NCBI RefSeq assembly: GCF_003002815.1
Contig: NZ_PVTF01000001.1
Coordinates: 1,178,001-1,242,000 of the forward strand
Length of the DNA stretch: 64,000 nt
Direction of reading: 5' to 3'
DNA from: Umezawaea tangerina
GTDB lineage: Bacteria; Actinomycetota; Actinomycetes; Mycobacteriales; Pseudonocardiaceae
Part shown: piece after piece, positions 1-7,894 of the stretch
Layout of the letters: every line of letters begins with the position of its first letter
How positions within the stretch are numbered: position 1 is the stretch's first letter
Program-made: the position numbers and the translations under genes
Notes under the pieces: model-generated
Databases searched by the model: none
Told to the model about the DNA's origin: nothing
Seen by the model: the letters and a program-made list of their open reading frames with translations, nothing else

Positions 1-146
1 AGGGCGATCTCGTCCATTCCGACGTCGGGGCCGTGCTTGGCGACGGCTCTGATCGTCGCCTCGACGAACTCGGCGCGGCGGGCCTCGCGGTGTCCCTTCC
101 ACCGTTCGCGGCGTGCGTCCGAACCACCCTTGACAGTGCGAGCCAT
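1..146 (-). CDS. TetR family transcriptional regulator, N-terminal part (cut by window edge)
   Basis: The reverse strand from the ATG at 144-146 reads about 48 codons before leaving the window. The peptide starts MARTVKGGSDARRERWKGHR and continues with a helix and ...AVAKHGPDVGMDEIA, the usual start of a TetR DNA-binding domain (basic arm, helix 1, then the 'G...MDEIA' entry to the helix-turn-helix). The recognition helix and ligand domain lie outside. It is divergent from the AurF-like oxygenase at 210 and shares a 63 bp gap holding palindromes, so it probably controls that operon and itself. Family call is good; ligand unknown. Confidence 0.75.
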   Translation of the reverse strand, partial: MARTVKGGSDARRERWKGHREARRAEFVEATIRAVAKHGPDVGMDEIA

Positions 147-159
147 GTGACGCACGCTA

Positions 160-190
160 CCAGAAGTAACCGTTACCTTAAGTAACACTT
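160..190. promoter_or_regulatory. Likely TetR operator between divergent genes
   Basis: Seen: two interlocked inverted repeats, GTAAC (166-170) with GTTAC (172-176) around a single C, and that same GTTAC with GTAAC (182-186) around CTTAA. The stretch is AT-rich against a very GC-rich background. Inference: it is the binding site of the divergent TetR regulator and overlaps both promoters. Confidence 0.6.
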
Positions 191-209
191 ATTCCTCGGG
201 GAGGACCTG

Positions 210-1109
210 ATGACGAGGCCCTTGAAGGTCGCCGGGCGGGAGAAGACCGCGGAACGGCTGCTCAACTCGTCGGCGGACAGGTTTTACGACCCCGAGGTGG
301 ACATCGACTGGAAGGCTCCGCTGGTCGACGGCCTGCGGTTCACCCCGGAGCACCGCTGCTCGCTCTACGGCACCGCGCTGTGGGACCGGATGGGCGAGGA
401 GCAGCGGATCGAGCTGAGCAGGCACGAGATCGCCAGCATCGCCAGCGTGGGCCTGTGGTTCGAGATCCTCCTGATGCAGATGCTGCTCAAGGAGGTCTAC
501 CGCTCGGACCCGACGACCATGCACGTCCAGTACGCGCTGACCGAGATCGCCGACGAGTGCAGGCACTCCACGATGTTCGCGCGCATGGTCGACCGCATCG
601 GCTGCCCGCCCTACGGCCCGCCCGCCCACGTCCACCGCCTCGGCAGGCTGCTGCCCACGATCGGCTACGGCCCCGCGCTGTACGGGTCGATCCTGGTGGC
701 GGAGGAGGTGCTGGACCGGTTGCAGCGCGAGACCATGGCCGACGAGACCGTGCAACCGCTGGTCCGGATGGTCAACCGCATCCACGTGCTGGAGGAGGCG
801 CGCCACGTGCGGTTCGCCCGCGAGGAGGTCGTGCGCGGCATGGAGTCGGTCTCCAAGGCCGAGCTGCCCTACCAGCGGTGGCTGCTCGCGACCGTCGCCA
901 TGTTCATCACCCGCAGCATCGTCAACCCCGAGGTCTACGCGGCCGTCGGCCTCGACGCCGCCGAGGCCCACCGCGCCGCCCTGGCCAACCCGGCCTGGCA
1001 GGAGACGATCCGGTGGTCCGGCGAGCGCATCATGAAGTTCCTCGACGAGACCGGCCTGGTCGGCAAGCCCGGCATGCGGGCGTGGCGCCGTTCGTTCCTG
1101 ATCGCATGA
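210..1109 (+). CDS. AurF-like non-haem diiron N-oxygenase (PF11583 type)
   Basis: 299 aa, soluble, all-helical. It carries the paired diiron ligand motifs of the AurF/CmlI p-aminobenzoate N-oxygenase family: WFEILLMQ (about 83-90), DECRHS (115-120, ExxH), VAEEVL (163-168) and LEEARHVRF (194-202, the second E..RH). Length fits the family. GGAGGACCTG just before the ATG is a good ribosome site. Its stop overlaps the start of the next hydrolase (ATGA), so the two are co-translated, and the partial TetR is divergent. Family members oxidise arylamines or act as general diiron oxygenases. No biosynthetic cluster surrounds it, so the substrate is unknown and a detoxification or lipid role is as likely as natural-product synthesis. 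Confidence 0.8.
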   Translation: MTRPLKVAGREKTAERLLNSSADRFYDPEVDIDWKAPLVDGLRFTPEHRCSLYGTALWDRMGEEQRIELSRHEIASIASVGLWFEILLMQMLLKEVYRSDPTTMHVQYALTEIADECRHSTMFARMVDRIGCPPYGPPAHVHRLGRLLPTIGYGPALYGSILVAEEVLDRLQRETMADETVQPLVRMVNRIHVLEEARHVRFAREEVVRGMESVSKAELPYQRWLLATVAMFITRSIVNPEVYAAVGLDAAEAHRAALANPAWQETIRWSGERIMKFLDETGLVGKPGMRAWRRSFLIA

Positions 1110-1894
1110 GGACGTCCGACGGAACTCCGCTGCACGTCGTCGACTCCGGGCCCGCGGACGCGCCGGTGACCGCCGTGCTGCTGCACGGCTGGACGTTGGA
1201 CTCGACGTCGTGGGACCGGGTCGCCGCCGCTCTGCCCGGCCGGGTGGTCCGCTACGACCACCGCGGGCACGGGCGGTCCGGGAACGTCGGCGCGCGCACG
1301 ATCGACCGGCTGGCCGACGACCTGGCCGAGGTGATCGCGGCGGAGGTGCCCAGCGGACGGATCGTGCTGGCCGGGCACTCCATGGGCGGGATGACGATCA
1401 TGGCGTTGGCCGAGCGGCACCCGGAGCTGTTGGCCAGGGTGGTCGGGGTGGCTTTCGTGGCCACGTCGTGCGGAGCCCTGCCACCGGTTCGGGCGGCGGA
1501 GAAGGTGCTCGGCGGGGTGGTGGGGCGACGGGCGCTCGTCGGGTTCGCGCGTGTGATGCCGGTGGGCCTGCGGTTCATGTTGTTCGGACGGCGGGCGGCC
1601 TGGGCGGACGTGGTCGCCAGTTCCGGGATGGTCTCGCGGTGCTCGGGATCTGCCTTCGTGGACTTCCGGTACGAGGTGGCGGCTCACGACCGCCGGAAAG
1701 CCTTGGTGGAACTGGCTTCCACGCCATCCGTCGTGTTAGCAGGCGGTGCGGACCTGTTGACGCCGGTGCGGCATTCGCGGGCGATCGCGGAGGAGTTGGC
1801 GAGTGCGGAGTTGGTGATCTTCCCCGGTGCCGGGCACATGCTGCCGATGGAAAGGGCCGACGAGGTCGCCGCCCGCATCGCCCGCCTGATGTGA
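1106..1894 (+). CDS. Alpha/beta hydrolase, partner of the AurF-like oxygenase
   Basis: 262 aa starting at the ATG that overlaps the oxygenase stop. Classic alpha/beta hydrolase motifs are visible: VLLHGWTLDSTSW (oxyanion HG), YDHRGHGRS, the nucleophile elbow GHSMGGM (Ser about residue 93), an Asp in AGGADLLTPV and the catalytic His in GAGHMLPME near the C-terminus. It likely hydrolyses an ester or related bond in the same pathway as the oxygenase. The substrate cannot be read from the sequence. It is followed by a repeat-rich convergent gap. Confidence 0.8.
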   Translation: MRTSDGTPLHVVDSGPADAPVTAVLLHGWTLDSTSWDRVAAALPGRVVRYDHRGHGRSGNVGARTIDRLADDLAEVIAAEVPSGRIVLAGHSMGGMTIMALAERHPELLARVVGVAFVATSCGALPPVRAAEKVLGGVVGRRALVGFARVMPVGLRFMLFGRRAAWADVVASSGMVSRCSGSAFVDFRYEVAAHDRRKALVELASTPSVVLAGGADLLTPVRHSRAIAEELASAELVIFPGAGHMLPMERADEVAARIARLM

Positions 1895-1904
1895 CGCTCC
1901 AACC

Positions 1905-2310
1905 CGATGCCCAGCCGAAGCGCAGCCAGGTGCAGTGTCCGAAGCGAAACCAGGATGCCCTGTCCGACGCAGTCGGATGCCGTTCAGCAAGCCCGCTGCC
2001 AAACCCAGAGCCAGGCCTCATCGGCGCCAGCCGATGCCTTGTCCGCCGCGAAGCGCGGATGCCTTGTCCGACGGCGAAGCCGAGGATGCCTGGTCCGACG
2101 CGCGGCGAGGATGCCCTGTCGGACGGAGTCCGATGCTTGAGTCGAGCGCAGCTCGATGCTGGCGAAGCCAGACTTCCCCTCTGCCCCCGATCCACAGCGC
2201 CCTCCTGCTTGATCTTGCTTGTCAAGACAGCCCTATCGTCTTGACAAGCAAGATCAAGCATTGAGACAATCGCGCGCCGGGGGCCGGGCTTCCCCAGTTG
2301 GTGGGCACAA
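1905..2310 (+). repeat. Convergent-junction repeat element, copy 1 (tandem units plus 23 bp hairpin)
   Basis: This fills the 458 bp gap between two convergent genes; I see no convincing gene here. Left part: units built on GGATGCCYTGTCCGACGG at 1953, 2057, 2084 and 2109, spaced 25-27 bp in the last three. Right part: a perfect 23 bp inverted repeat, 2206-2228 against 2238-2260, whose loop-proximal 10 bases are TTGTCAAGAC / GTCTTGACAA, with a 9 nt loop (2229-2237). Flanks GGGGAAGTCTGGCTTCGCCA and GATTGTCTCAATG (both on the reverse strand) recur in copy 2. The hairpin could end transcription from both sides, but no T-run follows it. Confidence 0.85.
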
Positions 2311-2352
2311 CGCGCACAGGGGCCGAGCTTCACCCTCTCCCCAACAACAAAG

Positions 2353-3000
2353 CTAGTGCTGCAACGGGAACCCGCCACCGATACCGCGCCACGCCAGATT
2401 CGAGATCAGCGTGACCGCCTCGTCCTTCGGCACCTTCCGCTCATCCGCCAACCACGCACGAGCCGTGACCTGACTCAGACCGACCAGTCCAGTGGCCAGC
2501 AGCCTCGCGCGATCCTCGTCCAGCCCCGCGTCCGCCGTGATCGTGTCCGTGATCGCGTCCACGCTGTCCGTCGTCGCCCGTTCGACCGCCTGCGCCACCG
2601 CGGGTTCGCCCCGCAGGTCGGACTCGAAGACCATGCGGAACGCCTGGCCCTCGCCGTCGACGAAGTCGTAGAAGGCGGCCACGGCGGCGTGCACGCGCAG
2701 CTTGTTGTCCGAACTGGACTCGATGGCGCCGCGGACCCTGGCGACCAGCTCGTCCACATGGGACTCCAGCAGCGCCATGTACAGCTCGAGCTTGCCGGGG
2801 AAGTGCTGGTACAGCACGGGTTTGCTCACCCCGGCGCGCTCGGCGATCTCGTCCATCGCCGCGGCGTGGTAGCCGTTGGTCACGAACACGTCCTGCGCCG
2901 CGGCCAGGAGCTGCGCCCGGCGGGCGGTGCGCGGGAGCCGCACCCCGCGTCCGGCCGGGGTGCTCTGGTGCCCGACCGCAGTCTGGGCCGTCTCCGTCAT
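2353..3000 (-). CDS. TetR/AcrR family transcriptional regulator
   Basis: 215 aa. The HTH is clear: ARRAQLLAAAQDVF, MDEIAERAGVSKPVLYQHF, then KLELYMALLESH. The ATG at 2998-3000 is chosen over an upstream in-frame start (3036) because CTGGAGG lies five bases before it. It is divergent from the hydrolase at 3148. A TetR regulator beside DUF3152 and moeZ genes matches my recollection of mycobacterial Rv3208, which suggests a conserved housekeeping regulator rather than a drug-efflux one. The effector is unknown. A weak palindrome, CCCTT (3083-3087) and AAGGG (3093-3097), in the divergent gap may be its operator. Confidence 0.85.
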   Translation of the reverse strand: MTETAQTAVGHQSTPAGRGVRLPRTARRAQLLAAAQDVFVTNGYHAAAMDEIAERAGVSKPVLYQHFPGKLELYMALLESHVDELVARVRGAIESSSDNKLRVHAAVAAFYDFVDGEGQAFRMVFESDLRGEPAVAQAVERATTDSVDAITDTITADAGLDEDRARLLATGLVGLSQVTARAWLADERKVPKDEAVTLISNLAWRGIGGGFPLQH

Positions 3001-3147
3001 GGTGCCTCCAGCCAGGTCATCGCACGGAGCCGACAAGGGGTCCGCCTCGTCCGTCCGGGGGCAACCTTACTCGCTGGTAGCACCCTTTCGTGAAGGGCGC
3101 TTCCCCCGATCTCGTCCTGCGGCCCGTTGACCAGGCATCCTGGAGTC

Positions 3148-4131
3148 ATGACCGACATCCTGGAGGCGGTCCGGCCCGCGCTGACGCACGTGCCGCTGTC
3201 CGCCACGCCGCTGCCCCCGCTCGACTGGACCGTGCGCCCGCTGCCGGGTGAGCACGTCCAGGTCGGCAAGCACCGGCTGCACGTGCGGCACACCCCCGGC
3301 GACCCGGCCGCGACGGCGGTCTACGTGCACGGGCTCGGCGGGTCGTCCACGAACTGGACGGACCTGTCCACGCAGCTCGCGGGCCAGGCCGACGGGTACG
3401 CGCCGGACCTGCCGGGGTTCGGCCGTTCGGAGCCGGTGGCGGGCTACGGCTTCACCATGGTCGAGCACGCCCGCACGGTCATCGCCTACCTGGAGCACCT
3501 CGACCGCGGCCCGGTGCACCTGCTCGGCAACTCGATGGGCGGCACGGTCGCGATGATCGTGGCCGCGGTCCGCCCCGACCTGGTGCGCACGCTGGCGCTC
3601 GTCTCGCCCGCCGTGCCGGACCTGCGGCCGAGCTTCCGCCGGGTGTCGGACCCGCGGCTGCCGTTCACGGTGCTGCCCGTCGTGGGCCGCGCCTTCCAGC
3701 GGCGGCTGGACGCGCTGGGGGCCCGCGTGCGCACCGAGCAGGTCATGCGGCTGTGCTTCGCCGACCCGGCGTCGGTGCCCGAGCACCGGATCGTGGAGAG
3801 CATGGAGGAGGCCGCGGAGCTCGGCCGCCACGCGTGGGCGAACCTGGCCCTCAACGGCAGCACGCTGTCGCTGTTCCGCACCTGGGTCGCCTCCGGCGGC
3901 CGGTCGATGTGGCGGCTCGCCGCGCTCGTGCGGGCCCCGTCGCTGGTCGTGTGGGGCGCGCAGGACCGGTTGATCAGCGTGCGCAAGGCGCCGCGGATCG
4001 CCCGGCTGCTGCCGCGCGGCCGCCTCCTGGTGCTGCCGGGGACCGGTCACGTGGCCCAGATGGAACGTCCCGTGTCGGTGGCGCGGGGTGTGCTCGGCAT
4101 GTGGGAGGCCGTCGGGAGGGGCGAGTGGTGA
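3148..4131 (+). CDS. Alpha/beta hydrolase
   Basis: 327 aa from the ATG at 3148, preceded by TGGAG. An in-frame TTG at 3127 is a less likely start. Motifs: VYVHGLGGSSTNW, DLPGFGRSEP, nucleophile elbow GNSMGGTVA (Ser about residue 126), WGAQDRLIS (Asp) and GTGHVAQMERP (His). The layout resembles epoxide hydrolase/lipase-like actinobacterial proteins (a LipV-like role is possible from synteny, not from sequence). No signal peptide is seen, so it is probably cytoplasmic. It sits between the TetR and the DUF3152 gene. Confidence 0.8.
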   Translation: MTDILEAVRPALTHVPLSATPLPPLDWTVRPLPGEHVQVGKHRLHVRHTPGDPAATAVYVHGLGGSSTNWTDLSTQLAGQADGYAPDLPGFGRSEPVAGYGFTMVEHARTVIAYLEHLDRGPVHLLGNSMGGTVAMIVAAVRPDLVRTLALVSPAVPDLRPSFRRVSDPRLPFTVLPVVGRAFQRRLDALGARVRTEQVMRLCFADPASVPEHRIVESMEEAAELGRHAWANLALNGSTLSLFRTWVASGGRSMWRLAALVRAPSLVVWGAQDRLISVRKAPRIARLLPRGRLLVLPGTGHVAQMERPVSVARGVLGMWEAVGRGEW

Positions 4132-4150
4132 CGGTGTGCCGGCCACCCGG

Positions 4151-5260
4151 ATGGCGGTGTGGGACCCTGACGCGGTGAACCGGACGACAGAGGAAGGCCG
4201 TGGCGGTTCCGGCCGCCGCCAACCCTCCGCGGGGGTTCGGCCGTCTGCCGCACAGCCGTCCGAGGAGCGCTACCGGCGCGGTGCGCGCCGGACGTCCGCC
4301 GAGCCGCTGGCGGCCTCGTGGGAACCGGACCCGACCGAGGTCGAGGAGTACCGGCCGCGCAGGCGCCGCACGGGGGTCGCGGGCCTGGTCTCGAACTACG
4401 GCTGGCGCATCTACGCGGTCCCGGTGCTGCTGGTGCTGACCCTGCTGGTGGTGCTGGACAGCACGGTGCCCGCGTCGTTCCAGATCGGTGCGGCGGGCAA
4501 CGGCGGCGACAGCTCCGGCACCGAGCCGCGCGCCGACCAGACGTCCACGAACCTCACCACGCCGCCCGCCGCGTCCGAGAGGCCGCCGCCGAAGCTGGAC
4601 CTCAACATCCCGACCGCGGAACTGCCCGACGGCCCCAAGTTCTCCGAGAACGGCGCGGGCACGTGGCAGGTCATCCCCGGCACGTCCGACCCCGTCGGCT
4701 CGGGCCGGATCTACAAGTACGCCATCGCCATCGAGGACGGCGTCGAGGGCGGCGACTACGGCGGCGACAAGGACGCGTTCGCGCGGACGGTCCAGTCGTT
4801 CCTGGCGGACAACCGCAGCTGGGTCGGCACCGGCGAGGTCGGCATGCAGCGCGTCGACGGCAACACCAAGGCCGACTTCGTGATCAGCCTCACCACCACC
4901 GGTACCACGCACCAGATCTGCGGCTTCCAGATCCAGTACGAGTCGTCCTGCTGGGACCCGCCGACCAAGCGCGTCGTCATCAACACCGCCCGCTGGCTGC
5001 GCGGCGCCAAGGCGTTCAGCAACGACATCTCGTCCTACCGCCAGTACGCGGTGAACCACGAGGTGGGCCACGCGCTCGGCCACGGCCACGAGGCGTGCCA
5101 GGAGAACAACGCCCCGGCCCCGGTGATGATGCAGCAGACGTTCGGCGTCTCCAACGACTACGTCGCGCAGCTCAACGAGGTCGACGCCAGCAACAAGGGC
5201 GTCGTGCCCGCCGACGGCAAGACCTGCACGACGAACGCCTTCCCCGTGGCCCCCAAGTAG
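4151..5260 (+). CDS. DUF3152 membrane-anchored putative zinc metalloprotease
   Basis: 369 aa from the ATG at 4151; GTG codons at 4136 and 4175 are alternatives and none has a strong ribosome site. The N-terminus is basic, Arg/Gly-rich and probably cytoplasmic. One membrane segment follows (YAVPVLLVLTLLVVL, about 75-95), then a Pro/Thr-rich linker and an extracytoplasmic domain. Near residue 303 is HEVGHALGHGH, an exact HExxHxxGxxH metzincin zinc site. The paired Cys in the domain (QICGF, SSCWD, HEACQ, KTCTT) fit disulphides outside the cell. DUF3152 proteins are conserved in actinobacteria next to moeZ, as here. Substrate unknown. Confidence 0.85.
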   Translation: MAVWDPDAVNRTTEEGRGGSGRRQPSAGVRPSAAQPSEERYRRGARRTSAEPLAASWEPDPTEVEEYRPRRRRTGVAGLVSNYGWRIYAVPVLLVLTLLVVLDSTVPASFQIGAAGNGGDSSGTEPRADQTSTNLTTPPAASERPPPKLDLNIPTAELPDGPKFSENGAGTWQVIPGTSDPVGSGRIYKYAIAIEDGVEGGDYGGDKDAFARTVQSFLADNRSWVGTGEVGMQRVDGNTKADFVISLTTTGTTHQICGFQIQYESSCWDPPTKRVVINTARWLRGAKAFSNDISSYRQYAVNHEVGHALGHGHEACQENNAPAPVMMQQTFGVSNDYVAQLNEVDASNKGVVPADGKTCTTNAFPVAPK

Positions 5261-5282
5261 CGGCGTCCACCGGTTGGGACGA

Positions 5283-5298
5283 CTTCCCACGCGGGAAG
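5283..5298. promoter_or_regulatory. Palindrome upstream of moeZ
   Basis: CTTCCC (5283-5288) and GGGAAG (5293-5298) are separated by ACGC, about 60 bp before the moeZ start. It could be a repressor site or a small hairpin. Nothing in the sequence names the binding protein. Confidence 0.4.
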
Positions 5299-5357
5299 AC
5301 GAGCAGGCAGTCTGGTGTTGTCCGATTTACGAGGACATGTTTCGTCGAGGAGGACAG

Positions 5358-6530
5358 ATGGCGCTTCCGCCGCTCGTGGAGCCCGCAGCGGAGCTGACCA
5401 AGGAAGAAGTCGCGCGGTACAGCCGGCACCTGATCATCCCGGACGTCGGGGTGGACGGGCAGAAGCGCCTCAAGAACGCGAAGGTGCTGGTCGTCGGCGC
5501 GGGTGGCCTTGGCAGTCCCGCTCTGCTCTACCTGGCCGCGGCCGGGGTCGGCACGTTGGGCGTGGTCGACTTCGACACCGTCGACGAGTCGAACCTGCAG
5601 CGCCAGGTCATCCACGGCCAGTCCGACGTGGGCAAGCCGAAGGCCGAGTCCGCGCGCGACTCGATCGCCGAGATCAACCCGTTCGTGAAGGTCAACCTGC
5701 ACCAGGTGCACCTGAACTCGGAGAACGCGCTCGACATCTTCCGCGACTACGACCTGATCCTGGACGGCACGGACAACTTCGCCACCAGGTACCTGGTCAA
5801 CGACGCGGCGGTGCTGCTGGGCAAGCCCTACGTGTGGGGCTCGATCTTCCGGTTCGAGGGCCAGGTCAGCGTCTTCTGGGACGACGCCCCCGGCGGCCAG
5901 GGCCTGAACTACCGCGACCTCTACCCCGAGCCGCCGCCGCCCGGCATGGTCCCGTCGTGCGCCGAGGGCGGCGTGCTGGGCGTGCTGTGCGCGTCCATCG
6001 GGTCGATCATGGTGACCGAGGCGATCAAGCTGCTCACCGGCATCGGCGACCCGCTGCTGGGTCGGCTCATGGTCTACGACGCGCTCGACATGACCTACCG
6101 GACCATCAAGATCCGGAAGGACCCGGAGAGCCCGAAGATCACCGAGCTGATCGACTACGACGCGTTCTGCGGCGTCGTGTCCACCGACGCCCAGGAGGCG
6201 GCGGCCGGCAACACGATCACCCCGCTGGAGCTGCGGCACAAGCAGGAGGCCGGTGACGACTTCCTGCTGGTCGACGTCCGCGAGCCGCACGAGTACGAGA
6301 TCGTGAGGATCCCCGGCTCGGTGCTGATCCCGAAGGACCGGATCCTGTCCGGCGAGGCCTTCGCGGAGCTGCCGCAGGACAAGCAGATCGTGCTGCACTG
6401 CAAGTCCGGGGCGCGCTCGGCGGAGGCGCTGGCGGCGCTGCACAAGGCCGGGTTCTCCGACGCCGTGCACGTCGGCGGCGGCGTGCTGGCGTGGGCCCGC
6501 GAGGTGGACCCGAGCCTGCCGACCTACTAG
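5358..6530 (+). CDS. moeZ: MoeZ: adenylyltransferase/sulfurtransferase (MoeB-rhodanese fusion)
   Basis: 390 aa, start fixed by GAGGAGG six bases before the ATG. The N-terminal ThiF/MoeB domain has the nucleotide site VVGAGGLGSPAL (45-56) and the LDGTDNFATRYLVND acceptor region. The C-terminal rhodanese domain has the persulfide loop HCKSGARS with Cys 348. The zinc-binding CxxC pairs of MoeB are absent (SCAEGG and FCGVVS only), which is typical of MoeZ. The protein adenylates and thiocarboxylates small sulfur carriers (MoaD, CysO, ThiS and others) for molybdopterin, cysteine and thioamide pathways. Molybdopterin is also needed by the nitrate reductase at 7895. Confidence 0.93.
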   Translation: MALPPLVEPAAELTKEEVARYSRHLIIPDVGVDGQKRLKNAKVLVVGAGGLGSPALLYLAAAGVGTLGVVDFDTVDESNLQRQVIHGQSDVGKPKAESARDSIAEINPFVKVNLHQVHLNSENALDIFRDYDLILDGTDNFATRYLVNDAAVLLGKPYVWGSIFRFEGQVSVFWDDAPGGQGLNYRDLYPEPPPPGMVPSCAEGGVLGVLCASIGSIMVTEAIKLLTGIGDPLLGRLMVYDALDMTYRTIKIRKDPESPKITELIDYDAFCGVVSTDAQEAAAGNTITPLELRHKQEAGDDFLLVDVREPHEYEIVRIPGSVLIPKDRILSGEAFAELPQDKQIVLHCKSGARSAEALAALHKAGFSDAVHVGGGVLAWAREVDPSLPTY

Positions 6531-6544
6531 ACCCGCGAAGACGC

Positions 6545-6582
6545 CGAAGGCCACCCCTGGAGAACACCGGGGGTGGCCTTCG
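6545..6582 (+). terminator. Hairpin terminator after moeZ
   Basis: CGAAGGCCACCCC (6545-6557) pairs perfectly with GGGGTGGCCTTCG (6570-6582) over a 12 nt loop, starting 14 bp after the moeZ stop. There is no T-run, as is usual in actinomycetes. Confidence 0.8.
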
Positions 6583-6661
6583 CACGTCGGGTGGTTGGGC
6601 CATTCGGACCCTCCGCCCTGCTCCGCGCCGCCCGGCGTGTCGCGGGGGTTACGGTCCTGGT

Positions 6662-6889
6662 GTGGCACCGGGATTCGCGTCGATGCGGGCATCGGTCCGG
6701 TCGAGGTACGAACGGCTGCTCGACCGGCTGGCGAACTGGACGATCTACCCCCTCGAACGTTTCAACGACCGCCTGGACGTGCGCGCGAGGGCGCGGGAGG
6801 TCGACGGGCTCTCGCCGATGGCGGTCGTGATGTGGTGCGCGGTGATGGGGTTCGGGTTGGTCGCCCTCGCGGTGTTCTTCACCCGCTAG
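6662..6889 (+). CDS. Small membrane protein, unknown function
   Basis: 75 aa from GTG 6662, or 68 aa from ATG 6683. The GTG is favoured because TACGGT (6651-6656) lies 5 bases upstream, as in a leaderless promoter. The N-terminal two thirds is charged and helical (RYERLLDRLANWTIYPLERF...), and the C-terminus is one membrane segment (MAVVMWCAVMGFGLVALAVFF). Coding is supported by typical third-position GC and by the terminator just before it. I do not recognise a family. Confidence 0.55.
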   Translation: MAPGFASMRASVRSRYERLLDRLANWTIYPLERFNDRLDVRARAREVDGLSPMAVVMWCAVMGFGLVALAVFFTR

Positions 6890-6992
6890 GGGTACTCGAC
6901 GGTAGGCATTCCCCCGGCGGCCGGTCGAGGGGCCGGGTTTCGGGGGCCCGCCTCCACCACCTGGACGGTGGGGGCAGGTAGCGTGCCGGACC

Positions 6993-7790
6993 GTGACCCC
7001 CACTCTGGAGCCGCCTCCTTCGCACGTCCGTGCGGCTTTCGGCGCACGTGACGCCGAGCCGGAGTTGATCGACGGCGGTCCGGTGTGGCGGTGCGGCGAG
7101 GCGGCCATCCGGCCCGCGGGCAACCCGGCCGAGGCGACCTGGGTGGCCAAGACGCTCGACGGGCTGATGGTGCCGAACCTGCGCATCGGGCGCCCGCTGC
7201 GCTCGACCGACGGGCGCTACGTGGTCGGCGGGTGGGCGGCGACGAAGTTCCTGTCCGGTCGGGCCGAGCCGCGGCACGACGAGGTCGTGGCGGTGGCCGA
7301 ACGGCTGCACCAGGCGACCGCCGAGCTGCCCAAGCCGAGGTTCCTGAGCGCGCGCACGGACCTGTTCGCGACCGCGGACCGGTGCGCGTGGGGCGAGGAG
7401 AAGGCCGACCTGGACGTCGACCTCGGCGGGCGGATGTTCGAGGTGCTGGCGGTGTCGCGCAAGCCCGTGGCGGCCAAGCCGCAGGTCGTGCACGGCGACC
7501 TGTTCGGCAACGTCCTGTTCTCCGGCACGCTGCCGCCCGCGATCATCGACTTCACGGCCTACTGGCGGCCCCCGCAGTGGGCCGCGGCCGTGGTGGTGGT
7601 CGACGCGCTGGCCTGGGGCGGGGCCGACAAGGGCATCGTGGAGCGGTGGGCGCACCTGGGCGACTGGCCGCAGGTGCTGCTGCGCGCCACGCTGTTCCGG
7701 CTCGCCGTGCACGCCCTGCACCCCAAGTCCAGCCGCCAGTCGCTGGGCGGGCTGGACCGGGCGGTCCACGTGGTCACCGAGGTCCTCTAG
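6993..7790 (+). CDS. TIGR02569 family protein (kinase-like fold, Rv3205c-like)
   Basis: 265 aa. TAGCGT (6979-6984) sits 8 bases before the GTG, so the message is probably leaderless. VVHGDLFGNVLF (about 166-177) and AIIDFTAYWRPP (about 183-194) resemble the HGDxxxxN and DxE/DFG-like elements of aminoglycoside-phosphotransferase/kinase-like folds, but the whole is the TIGR02569 actinobacterial family, whose role is not known to me. Its place after moeZ matches the order I recall in mycobacteria. A small hairpin (7808-7829) follows the stop. Confidence 0.75.
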   Translation: MTPTLEPPPSHVRAAFGARDAEPELIDGGPVWRCGEAAIRPAGNPAEATWVAKTLDGLMVPNLRIGRPLRSTDGRYVVGGWAATKFLSGRAEPRHDEVVAVAERLHQATAELPKPRFLSARTDLFATADRCAWGEEKADLDVDLGGRMFEVLAVSRKPVAAKPQVVHGDLFGNVLFSGTLPPAIIDFTAYWRPPQWAAAVVVVDALAWGGADKGIVERWAHLGDWPQVLLRATLFRLAVHALHPKSSRQSLGGLDRAVHVVTEVL

Positions 7791-7845
7791 CCTCCGACGC
7801 CTCACCGCTGTTCCACCCGTGTGGAGCAGGCAAGTTCGTCTTCCC

Positions 7846-7887
7846 GAAACACGCGGTCTTCCGTTGTTAACGGGTCGTTCCTAGCGT
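7846..7887 (+). promoter_or_regulatory. Nitrate reductase promoter with GlnR-like half-sites
   Basis: GAAACACGCGG (7846-7856) recurs exactly upstream of nirB (12870-12880). GTTAAC (7866-7871) is followed six bases later by TTCC (7878-7881). TAGCGT (7882-7887) is a plausible -10 box seven bases before the GTG start, implying a leaderless transcript. GlnR boxes in actinomycetes are built of GTnAC and GaAAC half-sites spaced by six; the fit here is partial. Assignment to GlnR is inference. Confidence 0.5.
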
Positions 7888-7894
7888 CGGTCCG

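Noticed and set aside
210-1894. AurF-like gene as part of a natural-product cluster
   Set aside because: No PKS, NRPS, tailoring or transport genes accompany it within the window; only the left side is unseen.
1953-2126. GGATGCC units as a CRISPR array
   Set aside because: The joints are only 7-9 bp and are themselves similar (CGAAGCC-like); spacers of 30 or more bases are absent.
3067-4146. Long His/Arg-rich frame antisense to the hydrolase
   Set aside because: Composition is that of a third-position GC shadow; the + strand frame has full alpha/beta hydrolase motifs.
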